Shown here piece by piece: positions 25,251 through 34,831 of a stretch of 64,000 nucleotides of DNA. Below the pieces are notes generated by a model that had not been told where the DNA came from, searched no databases, and was given only the letters and a program-made list of their open reading frames with translations. The stretch is from Cupriavidus sp. IDO (lineage in GTDB: Bacteria; Pseudomonadota; Gammaproteobacteria; Burkholderiales; Burkholderiaceae). The stretch covers positions 1 to 64,000 of the forward strand of contig NZ_JWMA01000106.1 in NCBI RefSeq assembly GCF_000812465.1, read 5' to 3'. The first letter of the stretch is position 1, and each line of letters begins with the position of its first letter. The position numbers and the translations under genes were made by a program.

Positions 25251-26597
25251 TCAGACCTGGCCGTGCCAGCCGGGCGGCACCACCTCCAGCGGGCGGCGCT
25301 GCGGCGCGTCGGGCGACGGTGCTTCGGCCGCGGGCGCAGGGATTGCCCCCTGGCGGAAGACCGCTTCCAGCGGCTGATCGAGTTGCGGATTGTCCAGTAT
25401 CGTCCTGAGCCCTTCCGCCCCTTGCAGCTGCTGCGCCAGCGCTGTGCGCGGCAGGCGCGGCAGGTTCAGCACCAACCGGTCGTACAGCATGCGCAGCGTC
25501 ACCTGCGACGGATCGCACAGCAATGCCCAGTGCGCCTGGCCGCGCTCCTGCTGCAGCTTCCCGATCAGGTGCATCGCCTTGAGCTTGCCCAGCAGGCCGG
25601 CAAGGTAGTCGGCTTCCAGCCTCAGCCTGCGGCTCAGATCCAGTTCGCCAACGCTGCGCGGCACTTCATCGCGCGCCTTGTACAGCAGGAGCAGCACGCC
25701 CAGCGCATCGAAAAACTCGCTGCCGGCAAAGGTGCGGCGCCGCCAGTGGCCCTGGCGGACCACTGGCAGGTTCGCGGCAATGGTCGCGCCCAGCAGCGTC
25801 ACCAGCCAGCTCAGGTAGATCCAGAGCAGGAAGATCGGCAACGCCGCAAACGTGCCGTAGACCGCCGTATAGGTCGGGATATGCGTGACGAAATAGCCGA
25901 AGCCGCGCTTGGCGAATTCGAATGCGATCGCCGCCACCAGTCCTGCGACGATGGCATCGCGCCATTCCACGTAGGCATTCGGCACCGCGGTGTAGAGGAA
26001 CGCGAACGCCAGCGCTGACAGCAGCACCGGCGCCACGCTGACCAGCAGGCCAACGCCGATCGGCATATTGCCCACATAGCCGGCCGAGATCGAAATCAGG
26101 TAGGAACTGATCGACAGGCTGGCGCCGATCAGCACCGGGCCGAAGGTCAGCACCGCCCAGAACACCAACACGCGTTGTGCCAGCGGACGGCGCTGCTTGA
26201 CACGCCAGATCGCATTGAGCGCGTCTTCCACCGTCAGCATGGTCAGCACCGATGTCACCATCAGCCCTCCCAGGCCCATCGCCGTCAGACCGCGCGCACT
26301 CTTGGAGAACTGCCCGAGATAGCGCGAGATGGAATCGCTGACATTGCCCGGAATCAGGTTCTGGAACAGGAAGGTCTCGATGGCGTTGCGGAAGTCGCGA
26401 AACACCGGGAATGCAGCCAGCAGCGCGAACGCCACCGTCAGCACCGGCACCACGGCAAGCACCGTCGTGAAGGTCAGGCTGGCCGAAACCTGGGGCAGGC
26501 GGTCTTCGCCGGCGCGGCGCAGGGCATAGCGCGCCAGTGCGCGCACTTTCTGCAGATTCCACTCCCTGCGCAGGCGGGCGACGCGGGTTCCAATCAT
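25251..26597 (-). CDS. YihY/virulence factor BrkB-family membrane protein
   Basis: The 448-residue protein has six predicted spans in an N-terminal YihY domain (about 30-300: SASLTFTTVLAVVPVLTV, VKQRRPLAQRVLVFWAV, YGTFAALPIFLLWIYLSW). A soluble C-terminal region of about 150 residues follows, including a winged-helix-like part and a Pro-rich end. The family was once called RNase BN, but that role is not accepted; its function is unknown. I start it at 26597 with AGGAG upstream. It is divergent from wrbA. Confidence 0.87.
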   Translation of the reverse strand: MIGTRVARLRREWNLQKVRALARYALRRAGEDRLPQVSASLTFTTVLAVVPVLTVAFALLAAFPVFRDFRNAIETFLFQNLIPGNVSDSISRYLGQFSKSARGLTAMGLGGLMVTSVLTMLTVEDALNAIWRVKQRRPLAQRVLVFWAVLTFGPVLIGASLSISSYLISISAGYVGNMPIGVGLLVSVAPVLLSALAFAFLYTAVPNAYVEWRDAIVAGLVAAIAFEFAKRGFGYFVTHIPTYTAVYGTFAALPIFLLWIYLSWLVTLLGATIAANLPVVRQGHWRRRTFAGSEFFDALGVLLLLYKARDEVPRSVGELDLSRRLRLEADYLAGLLGKLKAMHLIGKLQQERGQAHWALLCDPSQVTLRMLYDRLVLNLPRLPRTALAQQLQGAEGLRTILDNPQLDQPLEAVFRQGAIPAPAAEAPSPDAPQRRPLEVVPPGWHGQV

Positions 26598-26625
26598 GCG
26601 GGGACAATCTCCTGGGCGATCATGA

Positions 26626-27773
<1,148 letters not shown>

Positions 27774-27804
27774 CCCGCCCGCCCCGCCACCTGCCACGAA
27801 CGCC

Positions 27805-29226
27805 ATGACTGCCTCGACGTACGACTCCTTCCTCGATCTCTGCCGCGCCGCACTGGGCCCGCAGCATGTGCTTACCGCCGCCGACGACAAGGCGCCCTAC
27901 CTGACCGACTGGCGCAAGCGCTATACCGGCGACGCCCTCGCCGTGCTGCGCCCCGGAAGCACCGAAGAGGTCGCCGCAGTAGTGCACGCCTGCCATGCGC
28001 GCAAGGTCGCGGTGGTGCCGCAAGGCGGCAATACCGGCTTGTGCGGGGGGGCCACGCCAGGCGCTGAGGCGGCATCGGTCGTGATCTCGCTGCAACGGCT
28101 GAACCGCGTCCGGCAGGTCGATCCGCTCAACAACACCATCACCGTGGAAGCCGGCGTGATCCTGCAACGGCTGCAGGAAGTCGCCCACGAGCATGGCCGC
28201 CTGTTCCCGCTGAGCCTGGCCGCCGAAGGCAGCTGCACGATTGGCGGCAACCTCTCCACCAATGCCGGCGGCACTGCCGTGCTGCGCTATGGCAATACGC
28301 GCGAGCTGTGCCTGGGGCTGGAAGTCGTCACACCCTCGGGCGAGGTCTGGAACGGCCTGCGCGGACTGCGCAAGGACAACACCGGCTACGACCTGCGCGA
28401 CCTCTTCATCGGCGCCGAAGGCACGCTCGGCATCATCACCGCCGCCGTGATGAAGCTGTACCCCGTTCCGCGCGCCCGCATCACCGCGCTGGCGGCGCTG
28501 CAGAGCCCGCGCGCCGCGCTGGCGCTGCTCGCGATCGCGCAGTCGCACGCCGGCGCGATGCTGACCGGCTTCGAGCTGATGTCCGCGCTGAGCATGACGC
28601 TTGTCACCACGCACTATCCGCAGCTGCGCTACCCGTTCACGCAGACGCATCCCCAGTTCGTGCTGATGGAGCTGTCCGACAGCGAAAGCGAGGACCACGC
28701 CCGCGCCATCTTCGAAAAATTGATGGAATCCGCCTTCGACGCCGGCGTCGTCACCGATGCCGTGGTCGCGGAATCCGGGCAGCAATCGCAGGACTTCTGG
28801 AACCTGCGCGAACACATTCCGCTCGCGCAGGTGGAAGACGGCAAGAACATCAAGCACGATATCGCCGTGCCGATCTCGCGCGTGGCCGACTTCATCGAGA
28901 CGACCGACGCGCTGCTGCAGGATGCCTTCCCGGGCGCACGCATGGTGACCTTCGGGCACCTGGGCGACGGCAACCTGCACTACAACGTCTCGCCTCCCGC
29001 CGGCGTCGATCACGACGACTTCATGCGCAACCAGGACGCCGTCAACCGCATCGTCCACGACAGCGTGCACGCCCATGGCGGCTCGATCTCGGCCGAGCAC
29101 GGGCTCGGACAGCTCAAGCGCGAGGAGAACCGGCTGTACAAGAGCGAGGTCGAGCTGACCATGATGCGAGCCATCAAGCAGGCACTCGATCCGCTGGGAC
29201 TGATGAACCCCGGGAAGGTGGTCTGA
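27805..29226 (+). CDS. FAD-binding oxidoreductase, D-2-hydroxyglutarate/D-lactate dehydrogenase type
   Basis: The 473-residue VAO-type flavoprotein has an N-terminal FAD domain (about 35-215, VVPQGGNTGLCGGATP and NLSTNAGGTAVLRYGNTREL). The C-terminal FAD-oxidase domain has the metal/substrate motif HLGDGNLHYNV and the late SISAEHGLGQLKREE. It should oxidise a D-2-hydroxy acid, with ETF or a quinone as acceptor. It follows DUF2069 by 31 bases and is probably in the same operon. Confidence 0.88.
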   Translation: MTASTYDSFLDLCRAALGPQHVLTAADDKAPYLTDWRKRYTGDALAVLRPGSTEEVAAVVHACHARKVAVVPQGGNTGLCGGATPGAEAASVVISLQRLNRVRQVDPLNNTITVEAGVILQRLQEVAHEHGRLFPLSLAAEGSCTIGGNLSTNAGGTAVLRYGNTRELCLGLEVVTPSGEVWNGLRGLRKDNTGYDLRDLFIGAEGTLGIITAAVMKLYPVPRARITALAALQSPRAALALLAIAQSHAGAMLTGFELMSALSMTLVTTHYPQLRYPFTQTHPQFVLMELSDSESEDHARAIFEKLMESAFDAGVVTDAVVAESGQQSQDFWNLREHIPLAQVEDGKNIKHDIAVPISRVADFIETTDALLQDAFPGARMVTFGHLGDGNLHYNVSPPAGVDHDDFMRNQDAVNRIVHDSVHAHGGSISAEHGLGQLKREENRLYKSEVELTMMRAIKQALDPLGLMNPGKVV

Positions 29227-29296
29227 GCCACCGTTCACGAGGCTCATTACCTTGACGATTTGCACTACCTCGCGCGCAGTATCTCCAATCGCCTTT

Positions 29297-30094
29297 TCAG
29301 GCAGGCGCCGCCTTTCCGGCCTGTAGGTCAATCTGCCGCCGCATCTCATCGGCCAGTGGATGCAACCCGCTGGTGGACGCGGATGCGACCAGGCTGTAGC
29401 CCAGCCCCTGGTCTGCCCATGAGTACCCCGCAACGCCGGCCTGTTCGTGCGCTTTCATGGGCATGTCCCGTTCGACCTGCATGGGGCGTACCAGCATGGC
29501 CAGGCGCGTCCCGTGTCCGTCGTCATACATGAAGAGGCCGGCCGGCCCATGCTCGGTTGCCACAAGGCGGCCACCCATGTAGTGATAGCCGGCCTTGCTG
29601 AGATCCGGCAGGGAGATCGGACGCCGCAGGCGCGCGGATACCCAGCTGACCAGCGCGGCGCTGTCATTCGCGCTGATCTCCACTGGTCGGGTCGTGTCAG
29701 AGGCAAAGACCTGGTAACTGGCCGTTGCTTCGCGCGCCAGCGCAGCGATGCCGCCGGGCGCCGGCTCGGTTGCGCCGCGACCGATCCAGCCGCCCATGCC
29801 GCCTATGCAGAGGGCGACAAGGACGGAAGCTGCCAATCGCCAGGGGGCGCCGGACCGCGTGTGGCGAGCCTCGAGCATGTGGCGCAGGTTCAGCTCCGGC
29901 GCAACGGGCTCGTGGACGATCGGGGCAAGGGCCGCACGCAACTGTTCGCGCTGCGCGATATAGCCCTCGATGCGACGAGCGACGTCCGGATGATGCCGCA
30001 TGTAGGCTTCGATCTCGCGTCGACGTGTGTCGTCCAGCGCGTTGTCCACATAAGCCAGCAGGTCTTCTTCCTGCACGGGCCGATTCTCGCTCAT
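29297..30094 (-). CDS. anti-sigma factor (transmembrane)
   Basis: The 265-residue protein has a cytoplasmic N-terminal part (1-83, EEDLLAYVDNALDDTRRREI typical of anti-sigma domains). One membrane span at about 86-105 (LAASVLVALCIGGMGGWIG) and a periplasmic region follow. The zinc-binding HxxxCxxC motif of ZAS anti-sigma factors is missing, so redox release through Cys is unlikely. The gene overlaps the ECF sigma gene by four bases (ATGA), the usual arrangement for a sigma and its inhibitor. Confidence 0.82.
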   Translation of the reverse strand: MSENRPVQEEDLLAYVDNALDDTRRREIEAYMRHHPDVARRIEGYIAQREQLRAALAPIVHEPVAPELNLRHMLEARHTRSGAPWRLAASVLVALCIGGMGGWIGRGATEPAPGGIAALAREATASYQVFASDTTRPVEISANDSAALVSWVSARLRRPISLPDLSKAGYHYMGGRLVATEHGPAGLFMYDDGHGTRLAMLVRPMQVERDMPMKAHEQAGVAGYSWADQGLGYSLVASASTSGLHPLADEMRRQIDLQAGKAAPA

Positions 30095-30621
30095 TTGACC
30101 CTCCGCAATGCCGACGTCGGGGCTGCCGCTGGCACACCGGCGTCCATGCTTCTCAGAAGCTTTTCCCGCGCGCGCGACAGGCGCGACATCACGGTGCCAA
30201 TGGGGATTTCCAGCACGCGGGCAGCATCCGCGTATGACATGTCTTCTACCGAGACCAGCAACAGGACGCTGCGCTGCTCGGCAGGCAGGGCGTCGAGTGC
30301 GCTCATGAGGTCACGGTAGTGCAGCGCGTCCTCCTGCGTGGCGCGCGCGACCATCTGGTATTCGGCAACGTCGTCAATGGCGACGTGTACGCTCTGGGTA
30401 CCGGCACGCTTGCGCAAGGCAGTCATGGCCAGATTGTGCAGGATGGCAAAGACCCAGCTACGCGTGTCGTCGTTGCTGCGGCGGCTGTTCCAGTAGGTAA
30501 TGACTCTCTCGAGGCAGTCCTGCACAAGATCGTCGGCGGCGCTCGTGTCACGCAGCAGGGCGCGCGAATAGCGGCGCAGCGCCGGGATCATCGGCTCGAC
30601 CTGGAGCAACATGTCCTTCAC
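30091..30621 (-). CDS. ECF RNA polymerase sigma factor
   Basis: The sigma-70 family ECF protein is about 176 residues. Region 2 is AADDLVQDCLERVITYW and DTRSWVFAILHNLAM; region 4 is LPAEQRSVLLLVSVEDMSYADA, with helix-turn-helix IPIGTVMSRLSRAREKLL. I choose the GTG at 30621, where AAGGA is seven bases upstream. A TTG at 30651 and an ATG at 30612 are possible. It lies 3' of DUF305 and YVTN genes and next to its anti-sigma gene. The promoter-like site before DUF305 suggests autoregulation. Confidence 0.88.
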   Translation of the reverse strand: MKDMLLQVEPMIPALRRYSRALLRDTSAADDLVQDCLERVITYWNSRRSNDDTRSWVFAILHNLAMTALRKRAGTQSVHVAIDDVAEYQMVARATQEDALHYRDLMSALDALPAEQRSVLLLVSVEDMSYADAARVLEIPIGTVMSRLSRAREKLLRSMDAGVPAAAPTSALRRVK

Positions 30622-30713
30622 TGCAATGTCCTTTCCGATACCTGCAGCCAACAGGAGGCAATGCGGCGTCCGCGCGTCACGCCTTGCAGCCTGCCGCGCG
30701 GGCGATCCATCGA

Positions 30714-32186
30714 TTACAAGGCCTGCACCTGGACCGGAGCCGCTGGCTTGCCGTTCTCAGACGGGGCGATGACAAGGTAGCGCCGCGCTTCGGCGCTCGC
30801 AATCCCTTGCACGATCTGCCGGATGGGGCCGATCGCATTGACGATGGCCGAGCCCGCCGGGTTAGTCATGAAGGTGGCGAGGGGCTCGAGCGTGCCGGTA
30901 CCGTCTGCGCGGCTGCTTAGCGCAAGCACATAAGGCTGTTTGGGTTGCAGCCCGGTAACGGATGCCTGCAGCACCTGGACCAGGCCCTGATCAAACAGCG
31001 TAACACTCGTTGGGGGGTTGTCGGTCACGACTGGCTTGCCATCAGCGACATGCACCAGCTTCAGCTGTGTGGTTTGTCCCGCCACACCCAGCGGCTGAAG
31101 GCCCTGGGTGCCCGTCCCGTCGGGAACAGCATTGGGAACATAGGTAATGGCTTGTGGTGCCTGACCAATCGGCACATTGGCAATCAGCTTGTTGGTGGCT
31201 GTGTCAATGGCGGCAAGGCTATCCGCATTCTCAAGGCCTACGTAGACGCGGGTTCCGTCGCCGGAGGGCCACACTCCATGCGGCAGGCTTCCTACCGGGA
31301 TCGTCGCGACCTGCGAGAAATCATCCGTACGGAAGACCTTGACCTGATTCAAGCCTCCGATGGTGATGTAAGCAAACGTGCCGGCTGCGGTGTGCGCAAA
31401 GTTCACATGGTTGGTAATGGGGCCGGTATCGAGGGTCTTGATCAGGCGGAACGGGGGCCGGGCCTCGAAAACCTGGGCCTTGCCGATGTCCTTGAGGGTG
31501 AACCACACCTGCTTTCCGTCAGGCGTGGCAGCGATATTGGGACAGAAGGGGCTTTCCTGCTTCACGCGGCCCACGACCTTGTGGTCGGCAACGGTGACGA
31601 CGGCTGTTTCCGGGTTGAACGACGAACAGATGTAGCCGTACTTGCCATCTGGCGAGAAGATCTGCATGCCTGGACCGGCGGCAACCGTGATGCGCGTCTT
31701 CTCCTGGAAGGTCCTGGCGTCAATGACGGAAATATAGTCCTCGCCGCGCACCGTTACCCAGACTTCCTTGCCATCCGGGGTGTAGAACGCCTCATGGGGT
31801 GACCGCCCCACGTAAGTCACGTGCTTGACCGCATTACTGGCCGTGTCGATAAAGGACACTGAGTTTGACCCGATGGACACAACCGCCAGCGTACGGTGGT
31901 CGGGCGAAAAGCCCAGGCCATGGACCAGGACCTGTCCGCGGTACAGCGGGCTGAAGTTGCCCGGCGCGGGATCGCCCAGGCGGATGACGCCGAGCAGCTT
32001 GTTGTCAGCGGGATCCGTGACCGAAACAGTATTCGAGAACTGCTCGGCGGCATAGATGCGATCCCGGTGGCTGACGGGCACATCCGCGGCGCTCAACGCG
32101 CCTGGCGCTTGCCCGGCGAACGTGGGCCCGGCCACGCCGAGAAGGAGCGTGAGGTACAGGGCGTTTCTGAACGGGTTTCGATTCAT
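30714..32186 (-). CDS. exported YVTN beta-propeller repeat protein
   Basis: The 490-residue secreted protein has a signal peptide (1-24, cleaved after TFA). Seven or so YVTN/NHL-type blades follow, seen as repeated D-x-x-x-N-K-x-x-x-I-x-x-G (DPADNKLLGVIRLG, DTATNKLIANVPIGQ). A C-terminal 100-residue all-beta extension follows. Such propellers bind proteins, metals or haem and some are periplasmic redox enzymes; no catalytic motif is evident. It lies between DUF305 and the sigma gene and is probably co-transcribed with both. Confidence 0.85.
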   Translation of the reverse strand: MNRNPFRNALYLTLLLGVAGPTFAGQAPGALSAADVPVSHRDRIYAAEQFSNTVSVTDPADNKLLGVIRLGDPAPGNFSPLYRGQVLVHGLGFSPDHRTLAVVSIGSNSVSFIDTASNAVKHVTYVGRSPHEAFYTPDGKEVWVTVRGEDYISVIDARTFQEKTRITVAAGPGMQIFSPDGKYGYICSSFNPETAVVTVADHKVVGRVKQESPFCPNIAATPDGKQVWFTLKDIGKAQVFEARPPFRLIKTLDTGPITNHVNFAHTAAGTFAYITIGGLNQVKVFRTDDFSQVATIPVGSLPHGVWPSGDGTRVYVGLENADSLAAIDTATNKLIANVPIGQAPQAITYVPNAVPDGTGTQGLQPLGVAGQTTQLKLVHVADGKPVVTDNPPTSVTLFDQGLVQVLQASVTGLQPKQPYVLALSSRADGTGTLEPLATFMTNPAGSAIVNAIGPIRQIVQGIASAEARRYLVIAPSENGKPAAPVQVQAL

Positions 32187-32201
32187 GGTTTGGCCTTGCT
32201 A

Positions 32202-32660
32202 TCAGGGCGTGTGCGCGGAATGGCTGTGGGAGACCGGTTGCGGGAGGGATTGACCGGAGCTGGTCGCCTGAGTCGGCGCCGGCTCTGACGGAGAGAGTGG
32301 CTGCCCGAGCGCGAGGCGCATCGCGGCGATTTCCTGCAATTGCTCTACGACGATTTCCTGTGCAATGCGTCTGAGTTGCACGTTCTTCCCATAGCGAAGT
32401 TCGGCCATTGCCATGTCGATGGCACCCTGGTGGTGCGGGATCATCATGGCCGCGAAATCTTCGTCGATGTTCCCGCCGGGCTTGACAGCCATGCCATCCA
32501 TCATCTTTGTCATGGCGGCTTCGTTCTCCGCCATGAACTTCTCTTCGTCCGATCCGGTTTGTGTCGCGGCTGCGGCTGATGCAGAAGACAGTGGCGCCAT
32601 CAAAGCCAGTGCGACCCAGGCCAGAGCCCGCAATCGGCATGAGCGGTGGAAGATCGTCAT
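32202..32660 (-). CDS. exported DUF305 protein
   Basis: The 152-residue protein has a signal peptide ending at about SASA. The DUF305 four-helix domain shows the hallmark MMIPHHQGAIDMA near residue 75 and KNVQLRRIAQEIVVEQLQEI. A His-rich tail (SHSHSAHTP) adds possible metal ligands. Members are associated with copper or other metal handling in the envelope. GAGGA precedes the ATG. It is the first gene of the sigma/anti-sigma operon. Confidence 0.87.
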   Translation of the reverse strand: MTIFHRSCRLRALAWVALALMAPLSSASAAAATQTGSDEEKFMAENEAAMTKMMDGMAVKPGGNIDEDFAAMMIPHHQGAIDMAMAELRYGKNVQLRRIAQEIVVEQLQEIAAMRLALGQPLSPSEPAPTQATSSGQSLPQPVSHSHSAHTP

Positions 32661-32704
32661 CTTTTCCTCATCGTCGAGCGCCCCAAAACGAGGGCCGTTG
32701 CAAG

Positions 32705-32733
32705 GTAGACGAGTTGGGGCCACCGCATATTCC
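32705..32733 (-). promoter_or_regulatory. putative ECF-sigma promoter of the DUF305-YVTN-sigma operon
   Basis: Read on the minus strand, GGAATAT (32733-32727) is followed after 16 bases by GTCTAC (32710-32705). This closely matches the GGAACTT-N15/16-GTCTAA pattern of sigma-E-like ECF promoters. It lies 45 bases before the DUF305 ATG. The simplest reading is autoregulation by the operon's own sigma factor. Confidence 0.55.
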
Positions 32734-32961
32734 GGCGCGGATGAAATTTTCTTCGTGACTTGAAGAGTTGCGCCGTCGGCACTTCCGTTGCCCGGCGGAG
32801 ACGGCCACGCCGGGCCACAGCCTTCACGGACGCCTTATTGACAGTTGGCCGGGATTCGCAAAGAACCGCCGCACCTCTGCTAATCAGCTGATTTGAAAAG
32901 AAAATCAATCGATAGATATGGGGCGGCGGCCTGTACCGGGAGCAAGAATGACGCATTTGAC

Positions 32962-32977
32962 ATGACAATTTCGTCAT
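32962..32977. promoter_or_regulatory. palindrome overlapping a possible cytochrome promoter
   Basis: ATGAC-AATTTC-GTCAT lies directly after TTGACA (32957-32962, possible -35), about 95 bases before the cytochrome start. A poor -10 (TATCTC) follows. It may be a repressor site; the binding protein is unknown. Confidence 0.35.
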
Positions 32978-33070
32978 TATCTCAACGCCGATTTGTCAGT
33001 ATCGCTCCTGCATAGTCGTGCCGAATCATTGTTCGGACAACGCTTGCCACGCCATATCGGGAGGATGCAC

Positions 33071-33736
33071 ATGACCGGCCACTACCCTCCCAACCCGCGA
33101 GGCAGCCGCCTGCGGCTTGGTTTGCTGGCGCTCATCGCTGCTTCCGGCGTCTGTCATGCGCAACCCGCAGTCACAGCGAGGGATCCTGCTCTCAGTACGC
33201 CAGCGCCTTCCCTTGCCAGCTGTGTCTCGTGCCATGGCGTCCTGGGAGCCGGCACGGCAACTGGTGCACCAAGGATCGCGGGAATGAATCCGGAGTATCT
33301 TGCGCATGCACTGTCTATGTTCAGGGCGGGAACCCGTGCGAGTGCTGTCATGCAAAGCGTTGCGCACGACCTCTCCGACAGCGAGATACGCAGCCTCGCG
33401 GTGTTCTTTTCAACCAAGCATCCTCCGCGCGTAGAGGGTGAGCACCCTCCTCCGCCCGATCTGGTGATGGCCGGCAAGCGACTGGCCGAGCTGGGCGCGG
33501 CTCTGGACGTTCCCGCTTGCTTCACCTGTCATGCGGCCGATGGAAAAGGCAACGGCGTGCGCTATCCGAGCATTGCCGGTGAACCGGCCGCATTTGTCAT
33601 CAACCGGCTCCATGAGTTCCAGGCCCGCGCGAAGGCGGGAACACCGGCGCCGGGGACAATGACGGCGGTGGCGGCCACGCTGAACGAGCGGCAGATTGAA
33701 GAAGCTGCGGCTTACCTGTCGGTGATGGATCCCTGA
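33071..33736 (+). CDS. diheme cytochrome c (c4-like), periplasmic
   Basis: The 221-residue exported protein has a signal peptide ending near GVCHA. Two class I cytochrome c domains follow, with haem sites CVSCH (51-55) and CFTCH (150-154). This two-domain layout is that of cytochrome c4, an electron carrier between quinol-oxidising complexes and oxidases or reductases. The start at 33071 has GGGAGG six bases upstream; earlier ATGs lack this. It is divergent from the DUF305/sigma operon. Confidence 0.88.
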   Translation: MTGHYPPNPRGSRLRLGLLALIAASGVCHAQPAVTARDPALSTPAPSLASCVSCHGVLGAGTATGAPRIAGMNPEYLAHALSMFRAGTRASAVMQSVAHDLSDSEIRSLAVFFSTKHPPRVEGEHPPPPDLVMAGKRLAELGAALDVPACFTCHAADGKGNGVRYPSIAGEPAAFVINRLHEFQARAKAGTPAPGTMTAVAATLNERQIEEAAAYLSVMDP

Positions 33737-33846
33737 GGCGACGGGCACGTGCCAGAGGCATCGGCCAGGATCGGGAAGCTCTTTCCACATCTGGTGGAAG
33801 TAGCCTCCCCTTGCAAACCGCCCGTGAGAGACTCGCCTTTCGGATG

Positions 33847-34740
33847 CTAAGCGTTTTTGCGCATCCCGGCTTCGGTCAATGCGCAAAGTGCAACGGCAGA
33901 CCAGTCGTGCTCAGCGCCAATGCCTTGCGAGCGCACAGCAAGAAAGCGATCGTGAACGAGGCTCGCAAGCGGGAGCGGCACACCGAGCGCTTCGGCGGCC
34001 GCCAGCATCAGGCGATTGTCCTTCTGGCCTAGCGGCAGCGAAAAGCCAGCCGGCTGGAACTGCTGCGACGCGATCATCGAACCATAGATCTTGTAGGGCG
34101 GCGCGTTGAAGTTCGCGTTGGTCAGGAGATCGACGAAGTGCATCGGGTCGATTCCCGCCTTGCCCGCCACCGCGCAGGCCTCGCCCAGCGTCTCGATGAT
34201 CACGGACAGCATGAAGTTGCCGATCAGCTTCACGAGATTCGCCTGCGACGGATCCGCCCCAACGATACCGACGGACTGCCCCAGCTGCTCCAGTAGGGGC
34301 ACAGCAACTTTCAAGTGCTCGTCCGCGCCTGCGGCCATGATGAAGAGCTTGCGCGCCGCCGCTGCGTCGGGCCGGCCAAACACGGGCGCCGAGACGAAGC
34401 CCACCCCGGCTTCACGATGCCGGACGGTGAGAGCCTGTGCGGTATCGACGCCGATCGTACTGAGCGAGACATGCACCGCGCCCGGTCTGAGTCCCGCGAG
34501 AATTCCGGAATCGCCTAGCGTGACCGATGTCAGCGCGGCATCGTCGGCGACCATTGAGAAGACAACGTCAGCCAGATGTGCAGCCTCGGCCGGGCTCGCC
34601 GCGACCGTGGCCCCTGCCCTGCGCAGGGGTTCGGAACGCGCGCGGCTCCGGTTGAACACTTGCACCTGATGCCCAGACTCGAACAGGTTCATGGCAATCG
34701 CGGCGCCCATGGCGCCAAGCCCGACAAATCCAATCTGCAT
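33847..34740 (-). CDS. NAD(P)-dependent beta-hydroxyacid dehydrogenase (3-HIBADH family)
   Basis: The 297-residue protein has a Rossmann domain starting MQIGFVGLGAMGAAIAMNL (GxGxxG). VFNRSRAR after the second strand suggests NADP. The substrate loop VSAPVFGRPDAA is present, and GNFMLSVIIETLGEA carries the usual catalytic Lys region (NLVKLIGN). Members include 3-hydroxyisobutyrate, tartronate semialdehyde and glyoxylate/succinic-semialdehyde reductases. The start at 34740 has GGAG. It lies downstream of the aldo/keto reductase gene. Confidence 0.86.
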   Translation of the reverse strand: MQIGFVGLGAMGAAIAMNLFESGHQVQVFNRSRARSEPLRRAGATVAASPAEAAHLADVVFSMVADDAALTSVTLGDSGILAGLRPGAVHVSLSTIGVDTAQALTVRHREAGVGFVSAPVFGRPDAAAARKLFIMAAGADEHLKVAVPLLEQLGQSVGIVGADPSQANLVKLIGNFMLSVIIETLGEACAVAGKAGIDPMHFVDLLTNANFNAPPYKIYGSMIASQQFQPAGFSLPLGQKDNRLMLAAAEALGVPLPLASLVHDRFLAVRSQGIGAEHDWSAVALCALTEAGMRKNA

Positions 34741-34831
34741 GATGAAACTCCGAATAACGAATAATGTTGACAAGGCGGCACCCGGACAATGCCGCAGTGA
34801 CGGGCGAGGTGGCGCGACCGCGTTGCCCGTA

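Larger units (their letters stand above)
32661..33070. other. 410-base divergent gap between the DUF305 and cytochrome c genes
   Basis: It contains the ECF-type promoter candidate for the DUF305 operon (32705-32733) and a palindrome toward the cytochrome gene. The centre (about 32760-32950) shows no ORF or repeat that I can support. Base composition is less GC-rich around 32870-32990. Confidence 0.4.
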
